Below, piece by piece: positions 1-7,590 of a DNA stretch of 12,719 nucleotides. A program made the position numbers and the translations under genes. Position 1 is the first letter of the stretch; each line of letters starts with the position of its first letter. The notes under the pieces were generated by a model. That model searched no databases and was not told the origin of the DNA. It worked only from the letters and a program-made list of their open reading frames with translations. The DNA comes from Moraxellaceae bacterium UBA2032 (GTDB lineage Bacteria; Pseudomonadota; Gammaproteobacteria; Pseudomonadales; Moraxellaceae), in NCBI GenBank assembly GCA_002333125.1, contig DDBM01000157.1:1-12719 (forward strand), given 5' to 3'.

Positions 1-350
1 CGCTGACCAAACATTAAACGATAATGGGCAGGATGATGAATCGCATAATCGATGTAACCCATGCCTATACGTTGTAAAGCGGTCATGGCATCACAGGCTT
101 CTTCACCTAAATACTGCTGCATATTGCGTGTTAAGCCGCTAAAGCCATCACTAGCAATGGCTGCTAACAATGCAGACTTGTCTTCAAAATGACGATACAC
201 CGCCGTGGGTGATACGCCAACATCAGCGGCTAAGGCGCGTAAACTTAATTTGGCTACACCATCGGCTTGCAGGCGTACCAACGCGGCATCAAGTAGCGCA
301 TCACGTAAGCTGCCATGATGGTAATTAGGTTTAAGTAAATCTTGAGTCAT
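1..350 (-). CDS. TetR/AcrR-family transcriptional regulator, C-terminus cut by window edge
   Basis: I translated the minus strand from the ATG at 348-350; the frame stays open to the window edge, giving 116 codons. Residues about 12-60 form a TetR DNA-binding domain: GSLRDALLDAAL is helix 1, and LSLRALAADVGVSPTAVYRHF is the helix-turn-helix (shown here only as key motif VSPTAVYRHF) followed by EDKSALL. The last visible part, with HPAHYRLMFG, resembles the start of the WHG-type C-terminal domain of TetR proteins (PF13305 group). Such proteins are dimeric repressors released by a small ligand, and the ligand is not predictable here. A strong promoter with an overlapping palindrome lies just upstream, so autorepression is likely. 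The missing end lies to the left of the window. The family call is firm; the target is unknown. Confidence 0.93.
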   Translation of the reverse strand, partial: MTQDLLKPNYHHGSLRDALLDAALVRLQADGVAKLSLRALAADVGVSPTAVYRHFEDKSALLAAIASDGFSGLTRNMQQYLGEEACDAMTALQRIGMGYIDYAIHHPAHYRLMFGQ

Positions 351-379
351 TTCTTATATTCTTTAATCATTAGACAAAC

Positions 380-408
380 ATCTTAAAGACTAATGTTAAC
401 ACTGTCAA
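380..408 (-). promoter_or_regulatory. Predicted sigma70 promoter of the tetR-like gene
   Basis: On the minus strand there is a perfect -35 box TTGACA (403-408), a 17-bp spacer and a -10 box TAAGAT (380-385, four of six consensus bases). The start codon at 350 lies about 23 nt beyond the expected transcription start. No strong Shine-Dalgarno is seen; the region before ATG is A-rich (AAGAA). Confidence 0.7.
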
Positions 409-411
409 CAT
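393..411. promoter_or_regulatory. Candidate TetR operator, 19-bp near-perfect palindrome
   Basis: ATGTTAACACTGTCAACAT is a 9-1-9 inverted repeat with one mismatched pair (positions 6 and 14). It covers the -35 box of the tetR-like promoter, where bound repressor would block RNA polymerase. Size, symmetry and placement fit TetR-family operators, which are commonly autoregulatory. The assignment to this regulator is an inference from position. Confidence 0.6.
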
Positions 412-460
412 GGCGTTAAAATAATTCCAAATAAGATGTGTTCTTAAGCTAGGAGTGTTG

Positions 461-479
461 GTGTTTTAGTCTAAAACAC
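461..479. promoter_or_regulatory. Perfect 19-bp palindrome, candidate operator of unknown factor
   Basis: GTGTTTTAGTCTAAAACAC is a perfect 9-1-9 inverted repeat. No T-run follows on either strand, so it does not read as an intrinsic terminator. It lies about 110 bp upstream of the tetR-like start and beyond the end of the LON-domain gene. It differs in sequence from the palindrome at 393-411, so a second regulator or a cruciform-type element are both possible. Confidence 0.4.
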
Positions 480-516
480 GCTTTAGGTTTGATGTTAAGC
501 ATATTATCTTATTTAT

Positions 517-586
517 CCCTCTCTCTAGCTATCTCCCACTAAGAAGAGAGGACTCCCCCCTTTGGGAGAGGGTTGGGGTGAGAGGG
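517..586. repeat. 70-bp GC-rich dispersed repeat (CCCTCTC...GAGAGGG family)
   Basis: The element starts with CCCTCTC (517-523) and ends with GAGAGGG (580-586), so its ends are 7-bp inverted repeats. Read on the minus strand it contains CTCACCCCAACCCTCTCCC, which recurs on the plus strand at 8489-8507, and in degraded form at 7490-7507. It abuts the stop codon of the LON-domain gene. As RNA it can fold and may act as a terminator or 3'-end stabiliser for that transcript. It contrasts sharply with the AT-rich DNA around it. Confidence 0.7.
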
Positions 587-1141
587 CTAAATAAAATCAC
601 TCGGATGAGCCAACAACCACTCACTCACCTGATTTAAGCGTTTTTGAGGGTTACTTTCTTCTAACAGATGTTGTTGCTCAGTTAACGACAAAGGCAAGGC
701 TTCGGCCAAACGCCACGCCAAACTACCTGCCTCGGTTAATACATCACCACACTGTGCAAAAGAGGCAGCAATCTCGGTAAAATTATCTGGAATTGCCACG
801 ATGGGGTCTAGGGTTAACCATTCGACTTGAGCGCGAGCTAAACCGTCTTCTTCTACCGTAATACTTAAAATTTTAAAGCGTCTATCCCCTACTGCTAAGG
901 CCATTAAACTGCCATCGGCTAAGGCAACTTGTTGCACTAAATACGCCGAACAGCCAATATCGTACGGAAAAGCAGGCTCACCCACTTCACTACCATAACG
1001 AATACGCACGATACCAAAAGGTTTGGATTTACCACACTCGTCCATTAAACGCCGATAACGTAATTCAAACACACGAAGCGGTAATTCTCCTTGAGGAAAC
1101 AACACAGAATTTAAAGGAAAAATAACTAATTCTTGCTTCAT
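587..1141 (-). CDS. Stand-alone LON substrate-binding (N-terminal) domain protein
   Basis: This 184-residue protein matches the N-terminal domain of Lon protease (LON_substr_bdg, PF02190) without the AAA+ and peptidase parts. Hallmarks are the opening IFPLNSVLFPQGELPLRVFE at residues 7-26, then RYRRLMDEC, then FGIVRIRYG, the segment IGCSAYLVQQVALADGS, and GDRRFKIL around residue 86. Length is typical of the free-standing bacterial family (about 190-220 aa). It is cytosolic, with no signal peptide or membrane helix. Its function is not established; a role in substrate or protein binding is inferred from the Lon homology. The gene reads toward the tetR-like gene but is separated from it by a hairpin repeat, and is divergent from the DsbA-like gene. 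No strong Shine-Dalgarno is visible before the ATG. Confidence 0.9.
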   Translation of the reverse strand: MKQELVIFPLNSVLFPQGELPLRVFELRYRRLMDECGKSKPFGIVRIRYGSEVGEPAFPYDIGCSAYLVQQVALADGSLMALAVGDRRFKILSITVEEDGLARAQVEWLTLDPIVAIPDNFTEIAASFAQCGDVLTEAGSLAWRLAEALPLSLTEQQHLLEESNPQKRLNQVSEWLLAHPSDFI

Positions 1142-1391
1142 TATTTAAATCCAATAGATGACTTAACTCTTTTTAGAACGATAAAAACAGCACATGCCAT
1201 AGCGCAAAAAAATAAGCGATAACTATATTTACACTAAGTGTGCTATAAATTCAGACTAGCTCAATTTTTTAAAAAATGTGGCCAAAGCAACATCATTAGC
1301 GTTTAAATTGTGCAATTGCGCCATATAAATATCAAAAAACAACTAAAATTAGCCTTAATTGCGTAATTTGTGCCTAGCATGAGGAAATTTT

Positions 1392-2720
1392 ATGCCGCTT
1401 GGTGACCGACTACTACAACCGATATTATTGCGTACTTTGGCGCATCCTCAATTGCACAACCTATTGCAGTCAAGACACGAGTGGTGGCGGCGTTTACGCA
1501 ACAAACCGCATCAAGTGGTGGTTTGGCTAAGCTTTACCGACCCTTATAGTTATTTGTTAGTGCAAACCTTGCCGCAATTTGTGGCTCAATTTGACATACA
1601 ATTAATTTTTAAAATTTTACCGTACCAAGAACCTAATCAATATTTTAGCTATTACTTACGCGATGCGTGGCATTTAGCACAGTTTCATCAATTACAATTT
1701 CATCATTTTCATGCTCCCTCTCAAGAGCAATGTTTTGTTGCCAGTCAATTGTTATTAGCCAATCGCCATTTACCTATAGATGATTTTTTAACCCTCGCCA
1801 AACAAACTTTTTTATGTTTATGGGAGCATCAACACCAAAAATTAGCCACTTTATGTTTGCGTTTTCAAACTTTATCGGCAAGCAGCACTCGTAAAAAACT
1901 GCAACAAGCCGAGCTATTATTTAGTGAGTCACCTGCTCAACGTCCTGCGGCCTTGTTTTATCAAGGGCAATGGTTTTATGGCGTTGAAGAACTCAACTTT
2001 TTAGCGCAACAGCTCAGCCAAAAACAGCTTAATTTAAATCAGTGTGGTTTTGTATTAGATGACGAGCAGCATCAAGGTGAACAAAATTATTTAATTAATG
2101 ACCCACAACAGTTGGCTTATATTCGCGCTCAAAAACACGACATGGATTATTATTTTTGTTTTGATGACCCTTTATCATATATTTACTTAGTGGCTGCCTC
2201 GCAACTTGCTGATTATTATCAAATTAAATTAAACTTAAAGCCTATACTGCTTGATTCGATGACTGTGCCATCATGGAAAAGTCAATTTGCACATTTACAA
2301 CATTTAGCAAGTATCTATAATCTTGAGTTAAATCGGCATTATGTACTTTCGCCCAAAGGCTTAACACATTGTCATGCCTTGTTTTTTGCGGCACAACAAC
2401 AGCAAAAACCGCTAGAAATGACGCTATTATTACTACAAGCTATTTGGACAAATGCTCAAGACTTAAGCTATATGCCTCATGTTAAAACAATAAGTGCAAT
2501 ATTAAACTTACACAACACCGACCTCAAAACTCAACTAAAACAAGACTTATGGCACAGTAAGGTAGAACAAAACACAGCGGCATGGCTAGAGTTGGATTTG
2601 CCGCATTTACCCAGTTTTTATTTACAAGGAGAACGGCGGATTAGTTTTTGTGGGGCGCAACGCTTATGGGCAATCGAAATGGTATTAGTTGATAATATCA
2701 AAGAACCCTCTAAAACGTAG
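1392..2720 (+). CDS. Tandem DsbA / 2-hydroxychromene-2-carboxylate isomerase-like protein (two thioredoxin-fold domains)
   Basis: The 442-residue protein contains two copies of a DsbA-like thioredoxin fold of the HCCA-isomerase/GST-kappa type (PF01323 relatives). Copy 1 spans about residues 40-210 and opens VVVWLSFTDPYSYLL; copy 2 spans about 250-435 and opens YYFCFDDPLSYIYL. Each ends with the expected strand and turn before the last helix: RPAALFYQGQWFYG near 184 and LPSFYLQGERRISFCG near 406, each with a likely cis-proline. Neither copy has the CXXC redox motif, so disulfide exchange is unlikely; a glutathione-dependent isomerase or a binding role fits better. No signal peptide is seen, so it is probably cytosolic. 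Shine-Dalgarno GAGG (1381-1384) supports this start. The histidine kinase gene begins 29 bp after its stop, suggesting co-transcription. Confidence 0.8.
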   Translation: MPLGDRLLQPILLRTLAHPQLHNLLQSRHEWWRRLRNKPHQVVVWLSFTDPYSYLLVQTLPQFVAQFDIQLIFKILPYQEPNQYFSYYLRDAWHLAQFHQLQFHHFHAPSQEQCFVASQLLLANRHLPIDDFLTLAKQTFLCLWEHQHQKLATLCLRFQTLSASSTRKKLQQAELLFSESPAQRPAALFYQGQWFYGVEELNFLAQQLSQKQLNLNQCGFVLDDEQHQGEQNYLINDPQQLAYIRAQKHDMDYYFCFDDPLSYIYLVAASQLADYYQIKLNLKPILLDSMTVPSWKSQFAHLQHLASIYNLELNRHYVLSPKGLTHCHALFFAAQQQQKPLEMTLLLLQAIWTNAQDLSYMPHVKTISAILNLHNTDLKTQLKQDLWHSKVEQNTAAWLELDLPHLPSFYLQGERRISFCGAQRLWAIEMVLVDNIKEPSKT

Positions 2721-2749
2721 CGGCTTAATACTAATTTGCCATAATAATT

Positions 2750-5554
2750 ATGGGTCTGATTCGTGCATTACTAACGCGATTAAGCGTTTTATTACCACAT
2801 AGTTTTACTAAACAAATGGCTTTGTTTTCGGCAGGGTCGTTATGTATTGCTTTGATTATTTTTGCGACCACTATTTATCAGCAACAACGCACCATTAACC
2901 AACAAAATGCCGTTAATCAAGCCATATTACTTATTAAAAATTTAAGCACTTTAGTAGAACAAGATGTATTAATTGCCAATAAAAAATCTATTCGCTCTTT
3001 ACTGCTTAATACCGCCATTTTTAGTGAAGTAAAAGAGCTAATTGTGACCGACTCTGATGGTACTGTTTTAGTTCATATCGAACATAAAGAGGGTGAAGAG
3101 CCTAGCGAAAAAATAAATGATAGCCAACTTAAAACACCCAAAAGCAAAGATTTATATTATAGTATTAATAATACTCGCAGCTATATTACTTTTTGGCAGC
3201 CCATTAGTGATTATGGTTGGGTATATATGTTTTATGACTATAAAAATCAATCAGATATTTATTTAAAAATTGTCAAAAATGCCTTATTTTTAGCTATTCT
3301 ATTTTCGGTTATTGCTGGATTTGTTTTATTTTATCTCCTTAAACATCCTATTTCTCAACTTAATCGTTTAATTGATTTTTCCAAAACATTAAATGTAGAT
3401 ATTAAACAAAAAACCATACATATAGACTCACATATTAATGAGATTAAAGAGTTAAATGTTGCACTAAATCAGTCAGCAGCGCGTTTATCGGAGCAAAGCC
3501 AACGTATTCTTAACTCCGAAGCACAATATCGCCAAGTGATTCAAAACGTAGAGGAGATTATCTTTCAAACCGATAATCAAACTATGTTTACCTTTTTAAA
3601 TCAGGCTTGGCAAAACATTACGGGCTATCCTATAGAAAACAGTAAAAATAAAGCCATGGTTGATTTTTTTCATCCCGAACACCAAGACCATATTTTTCAT
3701 TTATTACAAAAACTTTTTAGTGGTACAGAAGAACAAATACGCTGTGATGTACAAATCATCACTGCTTCTCACGAAACCCGTTGGGTTAATTTATGGATAA
3801 GCCGAATTGATAGTGATGTGATAAATGAGAATGGTACTAAAGTTATTACAGGTACCACAGGAACAATTAACGACATTAGCAAACGAAAACAAACCGAAAC
3901 CGCATTAATTGCCGCTAAAGAAGCCGCCGAATCGGCTACTAGAGCCAAAAGTGAATTTTTAGCCACCATGAGTCACGAAATTAGAACCCCGATGAATGGT
4001 ATTTTGGGGATGGCACAGTTATTACTCGAAACACCTTTAAATCAAGAGCAGCAAGAATATTCGCGTATTTTGTATCATTCTGGCCAAGCTTTATTAACGA
4101 TTATTAATGATATTTTAGATTTTTCTAAAATTGAGGCAGGTAAGTTAAGTATCGAAAATATTGCCTTTGATTTACAAAAAATCTGTGAAGAAGTCTGTGA
4201 TTTATTATTATCTCAAGTTCACTCAAAAAATATTGAATTAGTATTATCGTATCACCCTGCTTGTCCACGCAATTTATTAGGCGACCCTAATCGTATTCGA
4301 CAAATTCTGCTTAACTTATTAGGTAATGCGATTAAATTTACCCGTACGGGTTATGTGGCACTTAAAATTTCTGCCGATGTTATTACTCCCGCCACCGTCG
4401 ATTTAAGCATCGAAATTATTGATACAGGTATTGGCATTCCGCAAGATAAACAAGGCAAGTTGTTTCAGCTATTTTCACAAGCCGATGCCACCACTACGCG
4501 CCGTTTTGGCGGTACAGGTTTAGGTTTGGCTATTAGTAAAGGCTTGTCTGAGTTAATGGGTGGCCATATTAGTTTAGAAAGTGAACCCAGTTTAGGCTCT
4601 ACCTTTAAAATTGAGCTATCTCTTAAACGACAAAATGCGGTTGAACGCTCGATGCCGCAATATCCCGAATTGTATTTTGTGCCTATTTTAGTGATTGATG
4701 GTTTAGCAATTAACCGCCAACACATTAGCGATTGTTTGCAGCGTTATGGTATGCGCGTAGAAACAGCAAGCTGTACCGAAGAAGGCTTAGTCAAACTTAA
4801 ACTGATGAATCATTTATCACCACGTATTCCGTTTATTTTAATCGACCAACAGTTACTTAAATCGAGCGATGGTATTTCGTTTGCTCATTCGGTACGTCAA
4901 AATCCTATTTTTGCTAATAGCCATTTAATTTTAATGAGTCAAACCCCTTTACGCAGTTTAGCCAGTAGTGTTTATAGTGCCTTTAATGGTTTTGTGAGCA
5001 AGCCGATTCGTTTTTATCAATTAATTAACGAAATTGCCGCGATTCATAGTGGTAAAAAAACCTTTTTACAACTTAAAGAAAGCAATCCTAACCACAACAA
5101 AACACTATCAACCAACTCAAGTCTCAACAGTGATTTGCCCATTTTAAAACCCTTAGCTCCTCACCCCACACGCCATAAAACGCTAGTTTTATTAGCCGAA
5201 GATAATATCGTCAATCAAAAAGTGGCGTTAAAAATGCTCGAAAAAGCAGGGATTCAAGTCGAAATTGCTCATAATGGCAAAGAAGCTGTTGAGTTATGTG
5301 GTGATAAAATTTATGACATCGTGTTTATGGATTGCCAAATGCCCGAAATGGATGGCTTTGATGCTACACGCGCAATTCGAGAACAAGAAAAAAAATTAGA
5401 TCGTGACCCTGTGACTATTATTGCCCTGACTGCTAATGCTTTAGAAGGCGACAAAGCTCAATGTTTAGCGGCAGGCATGAACGACTTTTTAGCCAAACCA
5501 CTCAAACAAGACATCTTACGCGCCCTATTACATCAATACCAAGCTAAACCCTAA
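2750..5554 (+). CDS. Membrane hybrid sensor histidine kinase with PAS and two receiver domains (BarA-like architecture, no Hpt)
   Basis: This is a 934-residue protein. In order: TM1 about 23-43, a periplasmic sensor region 44-176, TM2 about 177-197, a HAMP-like linker 198-250, PAS about 256-376, and HisKA with H-box MSHEIRTPMNG (phospho-His 409). The ATPase domain has N-box NAIKF (526), DTGIGIP (558-564) and GGTGLGL (587-593). Two receiver domains follow. Receiver 1 (about 643-755) is degenerate: the usual Asp-Asp acidic pair reads Asp650-Gly651, although Asp699 and Lys751 remain. Receiver 2 (about 812-928) is intact, with Glu817-Asp818, phospho-acceptor Asp861 in MDCQMPEMDG, Thr894 and Lys916. 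There is no C-terminal Hpt domain, so phosphotransfer must use a separate Hpt protein or regulator, and none is encoded nearby. No clear Shine-Dalgarno precedes the ATG, consistent with coupling to the gene upstream. The signal sensed is unknown. Confidence 0.95.
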   Translation: MGLIRALLTRLSVLLPHSFTKQMALFSAGSLCIALIIFATTIYQQQRTINQQNAVNQAILLIKNLSTLVEQDVLIANKKSIRSLLLNTAIFSEVKELIVTDSDGTVLVHIEHKEGEEPSEKINDSQLKTPKSKDLYYSINNTRSYITFWQPISDYGWVYMFYDYKNQSDIYLKIVKNALFLAILFSVIAGFVLFYLLKHPISQLNRLIDFSKTLNVDIKQKTIHIDSHINEIKELNVALNQSAARLSEQSQRILNSEAQYRQVIQNVEEIIFQTDNQTMFTFLNQAWQNITGYPIENSKNKAMVDFFHPEHQDHIFHLLQKLFSGTEEQIRCDVQIITASHETRWVNLWISRIDSDVINENGTKVITGTTGTINDISKRKQTETALIAAKEAAESATRAKSEFLATMSHEIRTPMNGILGMAQLLLETPLNQEQQEYSRILYHSGQALLTIINDILDFSKIEAGKLSIENIAFDLQKICEEVCDLLLSQVHSKNIELVLSYHPACPRNLLGDPNRIRQILLNLLGNAIKFTRTGYVALKISADVITPATVDLSIEIIDTGIGIPQDKQGKLFQLFSQADATTTRRFGGTGLGLAISKGLSELMGGHISLESEPSLGSTFKIELSLKRQNAVERSMPQYPELYFVPILVIDGLAINRQHISDCLQRYGMRVETASCTEEGLVKLKLMNHLSPRIPFILIDQQLLKSSDGISFAHSVRQNPIFANSHLILMSQTPLRSLASSVYSAFNGFVSKPIRFYQLINEIAAIHSGKKTFLQLKESNPNHNKTLSTNSSLNSDLPILKPLAPHPTRHKTLVLLAEDNIVNQKVALKMLEKAGIQVEIAHNGKEAVELCGDKIYDIVFMDCQMPEMDGFDATRAIREQEKKLDRDPVTIIALTANALEGDKAQCLAAGMNDFLAKPLKQDILRALLHQYQAKP

Positions 5555-6002
5555 AACTGGCTTTAGCTACCGCATAACAATCGTCAATATGCTGATACAC
5601 AATACGCCGCAACACAAAATAACCCAAACCTGCGGCCACCATTTGCCCACCAAAAGGAATAAATTTAGCGACTTGTTTAGAAATGACTTTGGTAGCCATA
5701 CTTTGCACACTTTGGCGCACGACAGTTCGGGTAACTACTAAACCAATAAATTGTGAGCCACGCTTGGCGACTTCTGACCACACGACTTTTTTGGTTTCGG
5801 GGTCAAAGGCTTCTATTTGCTCAGGGGCTAAACCAAAACGCTGGCTAATTTCGGGAATAAGTACCGTTAAAATACTGGCATCTACCACCACATCTAAAAA
5901 AGGCACAGGCACAACCGCTATCCCTGCCGACACTAAGGCACGCTTACGCGCCAAGGCACGGCACTGCTCTTTAATAATATCAAACTCATGATTACGAGAC
6001 AT
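5544..6002 (-). CDS. Small DUF697-like helical protein, possibly membrane-associated
   Basis: This 152-residue protein begins with a basic stretch (residues 11-24, KEQCRALARKRALV), then a hydrophobic segment with the pattern AGIAVVPVPFLDVVVDASIL, an IPEISQRFGL motif, and a second hydrophobic region near residues 115-135 (FIPFGGQMVAAGLGYFVLRR). The P-x-P-x-x-D then FGL pattern resembles DUF697/YcjF-type helical domains, some of which accompany small GTPases. No GTPase is encoded here. The family call is by pattern only and the function is unknown. Its 3' end overlaps the convergent histidine kinase gene by 11 bp (5544-5554). A weak Shine-Dalgarno (AAGAG) lies before the ATG. The upstream region is shared with the divergent zinc operon, separated by about 148 bp. 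Confidence 0.75.
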   Translation of the reverse strand: MSRNHEFDIIKEQCRALARKRALVSAGIAVVPVPFLDVVVDASILTVLIPEISQRFGLAPEQIEAFDPETKKVVWSEVAKRGSQFIGLVVTRTVVRQSVQSMATKVISKQVAKFIPFGGQMVAAGLGYFVLRRIVYQHIDDCYAVAKASFRV

Positions 6003-6101
6003 ATTTAGCTCTTATTATAAGAATAATGAATTAGGCAAAGATAACATCTTAAGTCAAAAAAATTAAATACAAAAATTGCAAATCAACACTCATTGATGTT
6101 A

Positions 6102-6116
6102 TGTTATAGTATAACA
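6102..6116. promoter_or_regulatory. Zur-box-like operator of the zinc-uptake operon
   Basis: TGTTATAGTATAACA is a perfect 7-1-7 palindrome, and matches the core of gammaproteobacterial Zur operators (TGTTATAnTATAACA-type). It lies 35 bp before the ATG of the first gene of an operon with zinc ABC transporter genes. A weak promoter may overlap it: TTGCAA (6076-6081), 18 bp, TATGTT (6100-6105). If so, zinc-loaded Zur would cover the -10 box and repress when zinc is sufficient. No zur gene is present in the window. Confidence 0.8.
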
Positions 6117-6150
6117 AATTTACAGTTTACCCGTTTTGAGAGACTCGCTC

Positions 6151-7443
6151 ATGAATAAACCTACGTTATTAGCGGTAGCTATCTGTTTTGCGCCCGCAGC
6201 CTATGCTCAAAACAATCAAATGATAAGCTCTGGCTCACAATTTAATCCTGCTATGTCATTAATTTTAGATGGCAATTATTCTCACGATAATCAAAAAGGT
6301 CTATCGGGTGCAGCGTTAGATGGTATGGCAGGCATTGGCCATAGTGTTAGTTTTAGTGCAGAAGAAGCAGGCTTACAAAATGGCTTTAATTTAGGCGAAA
6401 GCGAATTAGTGCTATCGGCGGTGGTTGACCCTTATTTTGATGGCTTGTTAATCATGACCGTGAGTGGTGATGGTGCAACCGCCCTCGAAGAGTCATGGTT
6501 ACAAACCCGTTTATTGCCTGCTGGCCTTAAAGTCAAAATGGGTAAATTTTTAAGTGGTATTGGTTATCAAAATAGCCAACATAAACACACATGGGACTTT
6601 GCCGACCAAAACTTAGCCTACTTGGGCTTATTAGGGGGTGAAGGCTTTAAAGATGTAGGCGTACAAGTCACATGGCTTGCCCCCACACCTTTTTATGCTT
6701 TATTTGGCCTTGAAGCCTTACAAGGCCACGATCAAGAACGCTTTGGTACACAAATCAGTAATGACGATGCTCAAAGCGTGATTGCCGCCACTCAGCCGTT
6801 TAGCGCAACCCAATCGGGGTCACGTCTTAACACCTTATTTGCTAAATTTGCACCCGATATAGGCGCAGACCAAGCCTTACAAATTGGCGTATCTTATGCC
6901 CAAGCCCAACATTACCAACAACTGCTTGATGACGATGACACCGCGCTTAGTGGTGATGAATATACCTTAGATGGCAAACAACAGCTTTATGGCCTAGATT
7001 GGGTTTATAAATGGGACAGCGCAGGCGAGTTTGGCCAAGGTGATATTAAAATTACAGGTGAATATTTACGCCTTAAAAAAGACATGACAGTTGATGCTAT
7101 TGGCAATAATGCCAATGTTATGTTGGGTGATAAAGTCACAGGCACACAAGATGGCTATTATTTACAAGCCAGTTATGGCATTGCGCCTCGTTGGAAATTA
7201 GCCGCACGTTACGATGTTAACGGCGCAAATAATGAGCTTGATGTGGCAGGTACAAACACGCAATTTAAACAATCAAGCCGACAAAGTATCTCTTTAGCCT
7301 TTGTACCAAGTGAGTTTTCACGGTTACGTTTACAACTTGCGCAAGGCTCTATTTATGATACTAGTGATAACAAAACATCGCTTAAACAAGTGTTTTTGCA
7401 ATATACCCATAGCTTAGGCACACATGGCGCACATAAGTTTTAG
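6151..7443 (+). CDS. Zinc-operon outer-membrane beta-barrel (porin-like) protein
   Basis: I place the start at the ATG at 6151, preceded by GAGAG (6138-6142), which gives 430 residues; a TTG at 6136 would only add five residues before the signal peptide. Residues 1-19 form a signal peptide ending AYA before QNNQ. The mature protein is rich in alternating hydrophobic/polar strands and Gly/Asp turns, and ends in Phe, the usual outer-membrane beta-barrel insertion signal. There is no TonB box or plug domain that I can see. The motif SQHKHTW (His144, His146) lies in a probable loop and could bind metal. By recollection, this family (FNPAMSLILDG opening, GESELVLSA, GKFLSGIGYQN) is often encoded beside zinc ABC transporters. 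A zinc-entry role is inferred from the Zur-like box and from the transporter genes that follow. It could alternatively be a general Zur-induced porin. Confidence 0.8.
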   Translation: MNKPTLLAVAICFAPAAYAQNNQMISSGSQFNPAMSLILDGNYSHDNQKGLSGAALDGMAGIGHSVSFSAEEAGLQNGFNLGESELVLSAVVDPYFDGLLIMTVSGDGATALEESWLQTRLLPAGLKVKMGKFLSGIGYQNSQHKHTWDFADQNLAYLGLLGGEGFKDVGVQVTWLAPTPFYALFGLEALQGHDQERFGTQISNDDAQSVIAATQPFSATQSGSRLNTLFAKFAPDIGADQALQIGVSYAQAQHYQQLLDDDDTALSGDEYTLDGKQQLYGLDWVYKWDSAGEFGQGDIKITGEYLRLKKDMTVDAIGNNANVMLGDKVTGTQDGYYLQASYGIAPRWKLAARYDVNGANNELDVAGTNTQFKQSSRQSISLAFVPSEFSRLRLQLAQGSIYDTSDNKTSLKQVFLQYTHSLGTHGAHKF

Positions 7444-7450
7444 ATAAATG

Positions 7451-7566
7451 CTCCTCCACCTAACAAGGGGGAGGCTGGGAGGGGGTAAACCTCACCCCGC
7501 CCTCTCCTTAATAAGGAGAGGGAGAACCTAAGCCCACCCTAACCCTCCCCCTAATTTAAGGGAGGG
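7451..7566. repeat. Cluster of three GC-rich hairpins, dispersed-repeat family
   Basis: The barrel and znuA genes are separated by 147 bp, most of it hairpin DNA. Arms are CCTCC/GGAGG-type at about 7451-7474, a perfect 10-bp stem CCCTCTCCTT/AAGGAGAGGG (7500-7509 and 7513-7522, 3-nt loop), and CCCTCCC/GGGAGGG (7543-7549 and 7560-7566). The segment CCTCACCCCGCCCTCTCC is a variant of the repeat at 517-586 and 8487-8523. Located inside an operon, it may attenuate read-through or protect the upstream mRNA 3' end. Confidence 0.7.
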
Positions 7567-7590
7567 AAATACGCTTAAGCAGAGAAAAAC

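Noticed and set aside
1231..1277. Short palindromes ACACTAAGTGT and ATTTTTTAAAAAAT between the LON-domain and DsbA-like genes
   Set aside because: They are short and lie in very AT-rich DNA, where such symmetry arises by chance; no clear promoter boxes sit beside them.
5683..5991. Plus-strand reading frame of 102 codons
   Set aside because: It lies wholly opposite the DUF697-like gene, has a composition unlike a folded protein, and has no recognisable motif.
6136..6150. Upstream TTG start for the barrel protein
   Set aside because: It would place RDSL before the signal peptide and overlap the GAGAG ribosome-binding site of the ATG at 6151.
7451..7566. Possible CRISPR-like array
   Set aside because: The repeated units are irregular hairpins of unequal length without unique spacers of constant size.
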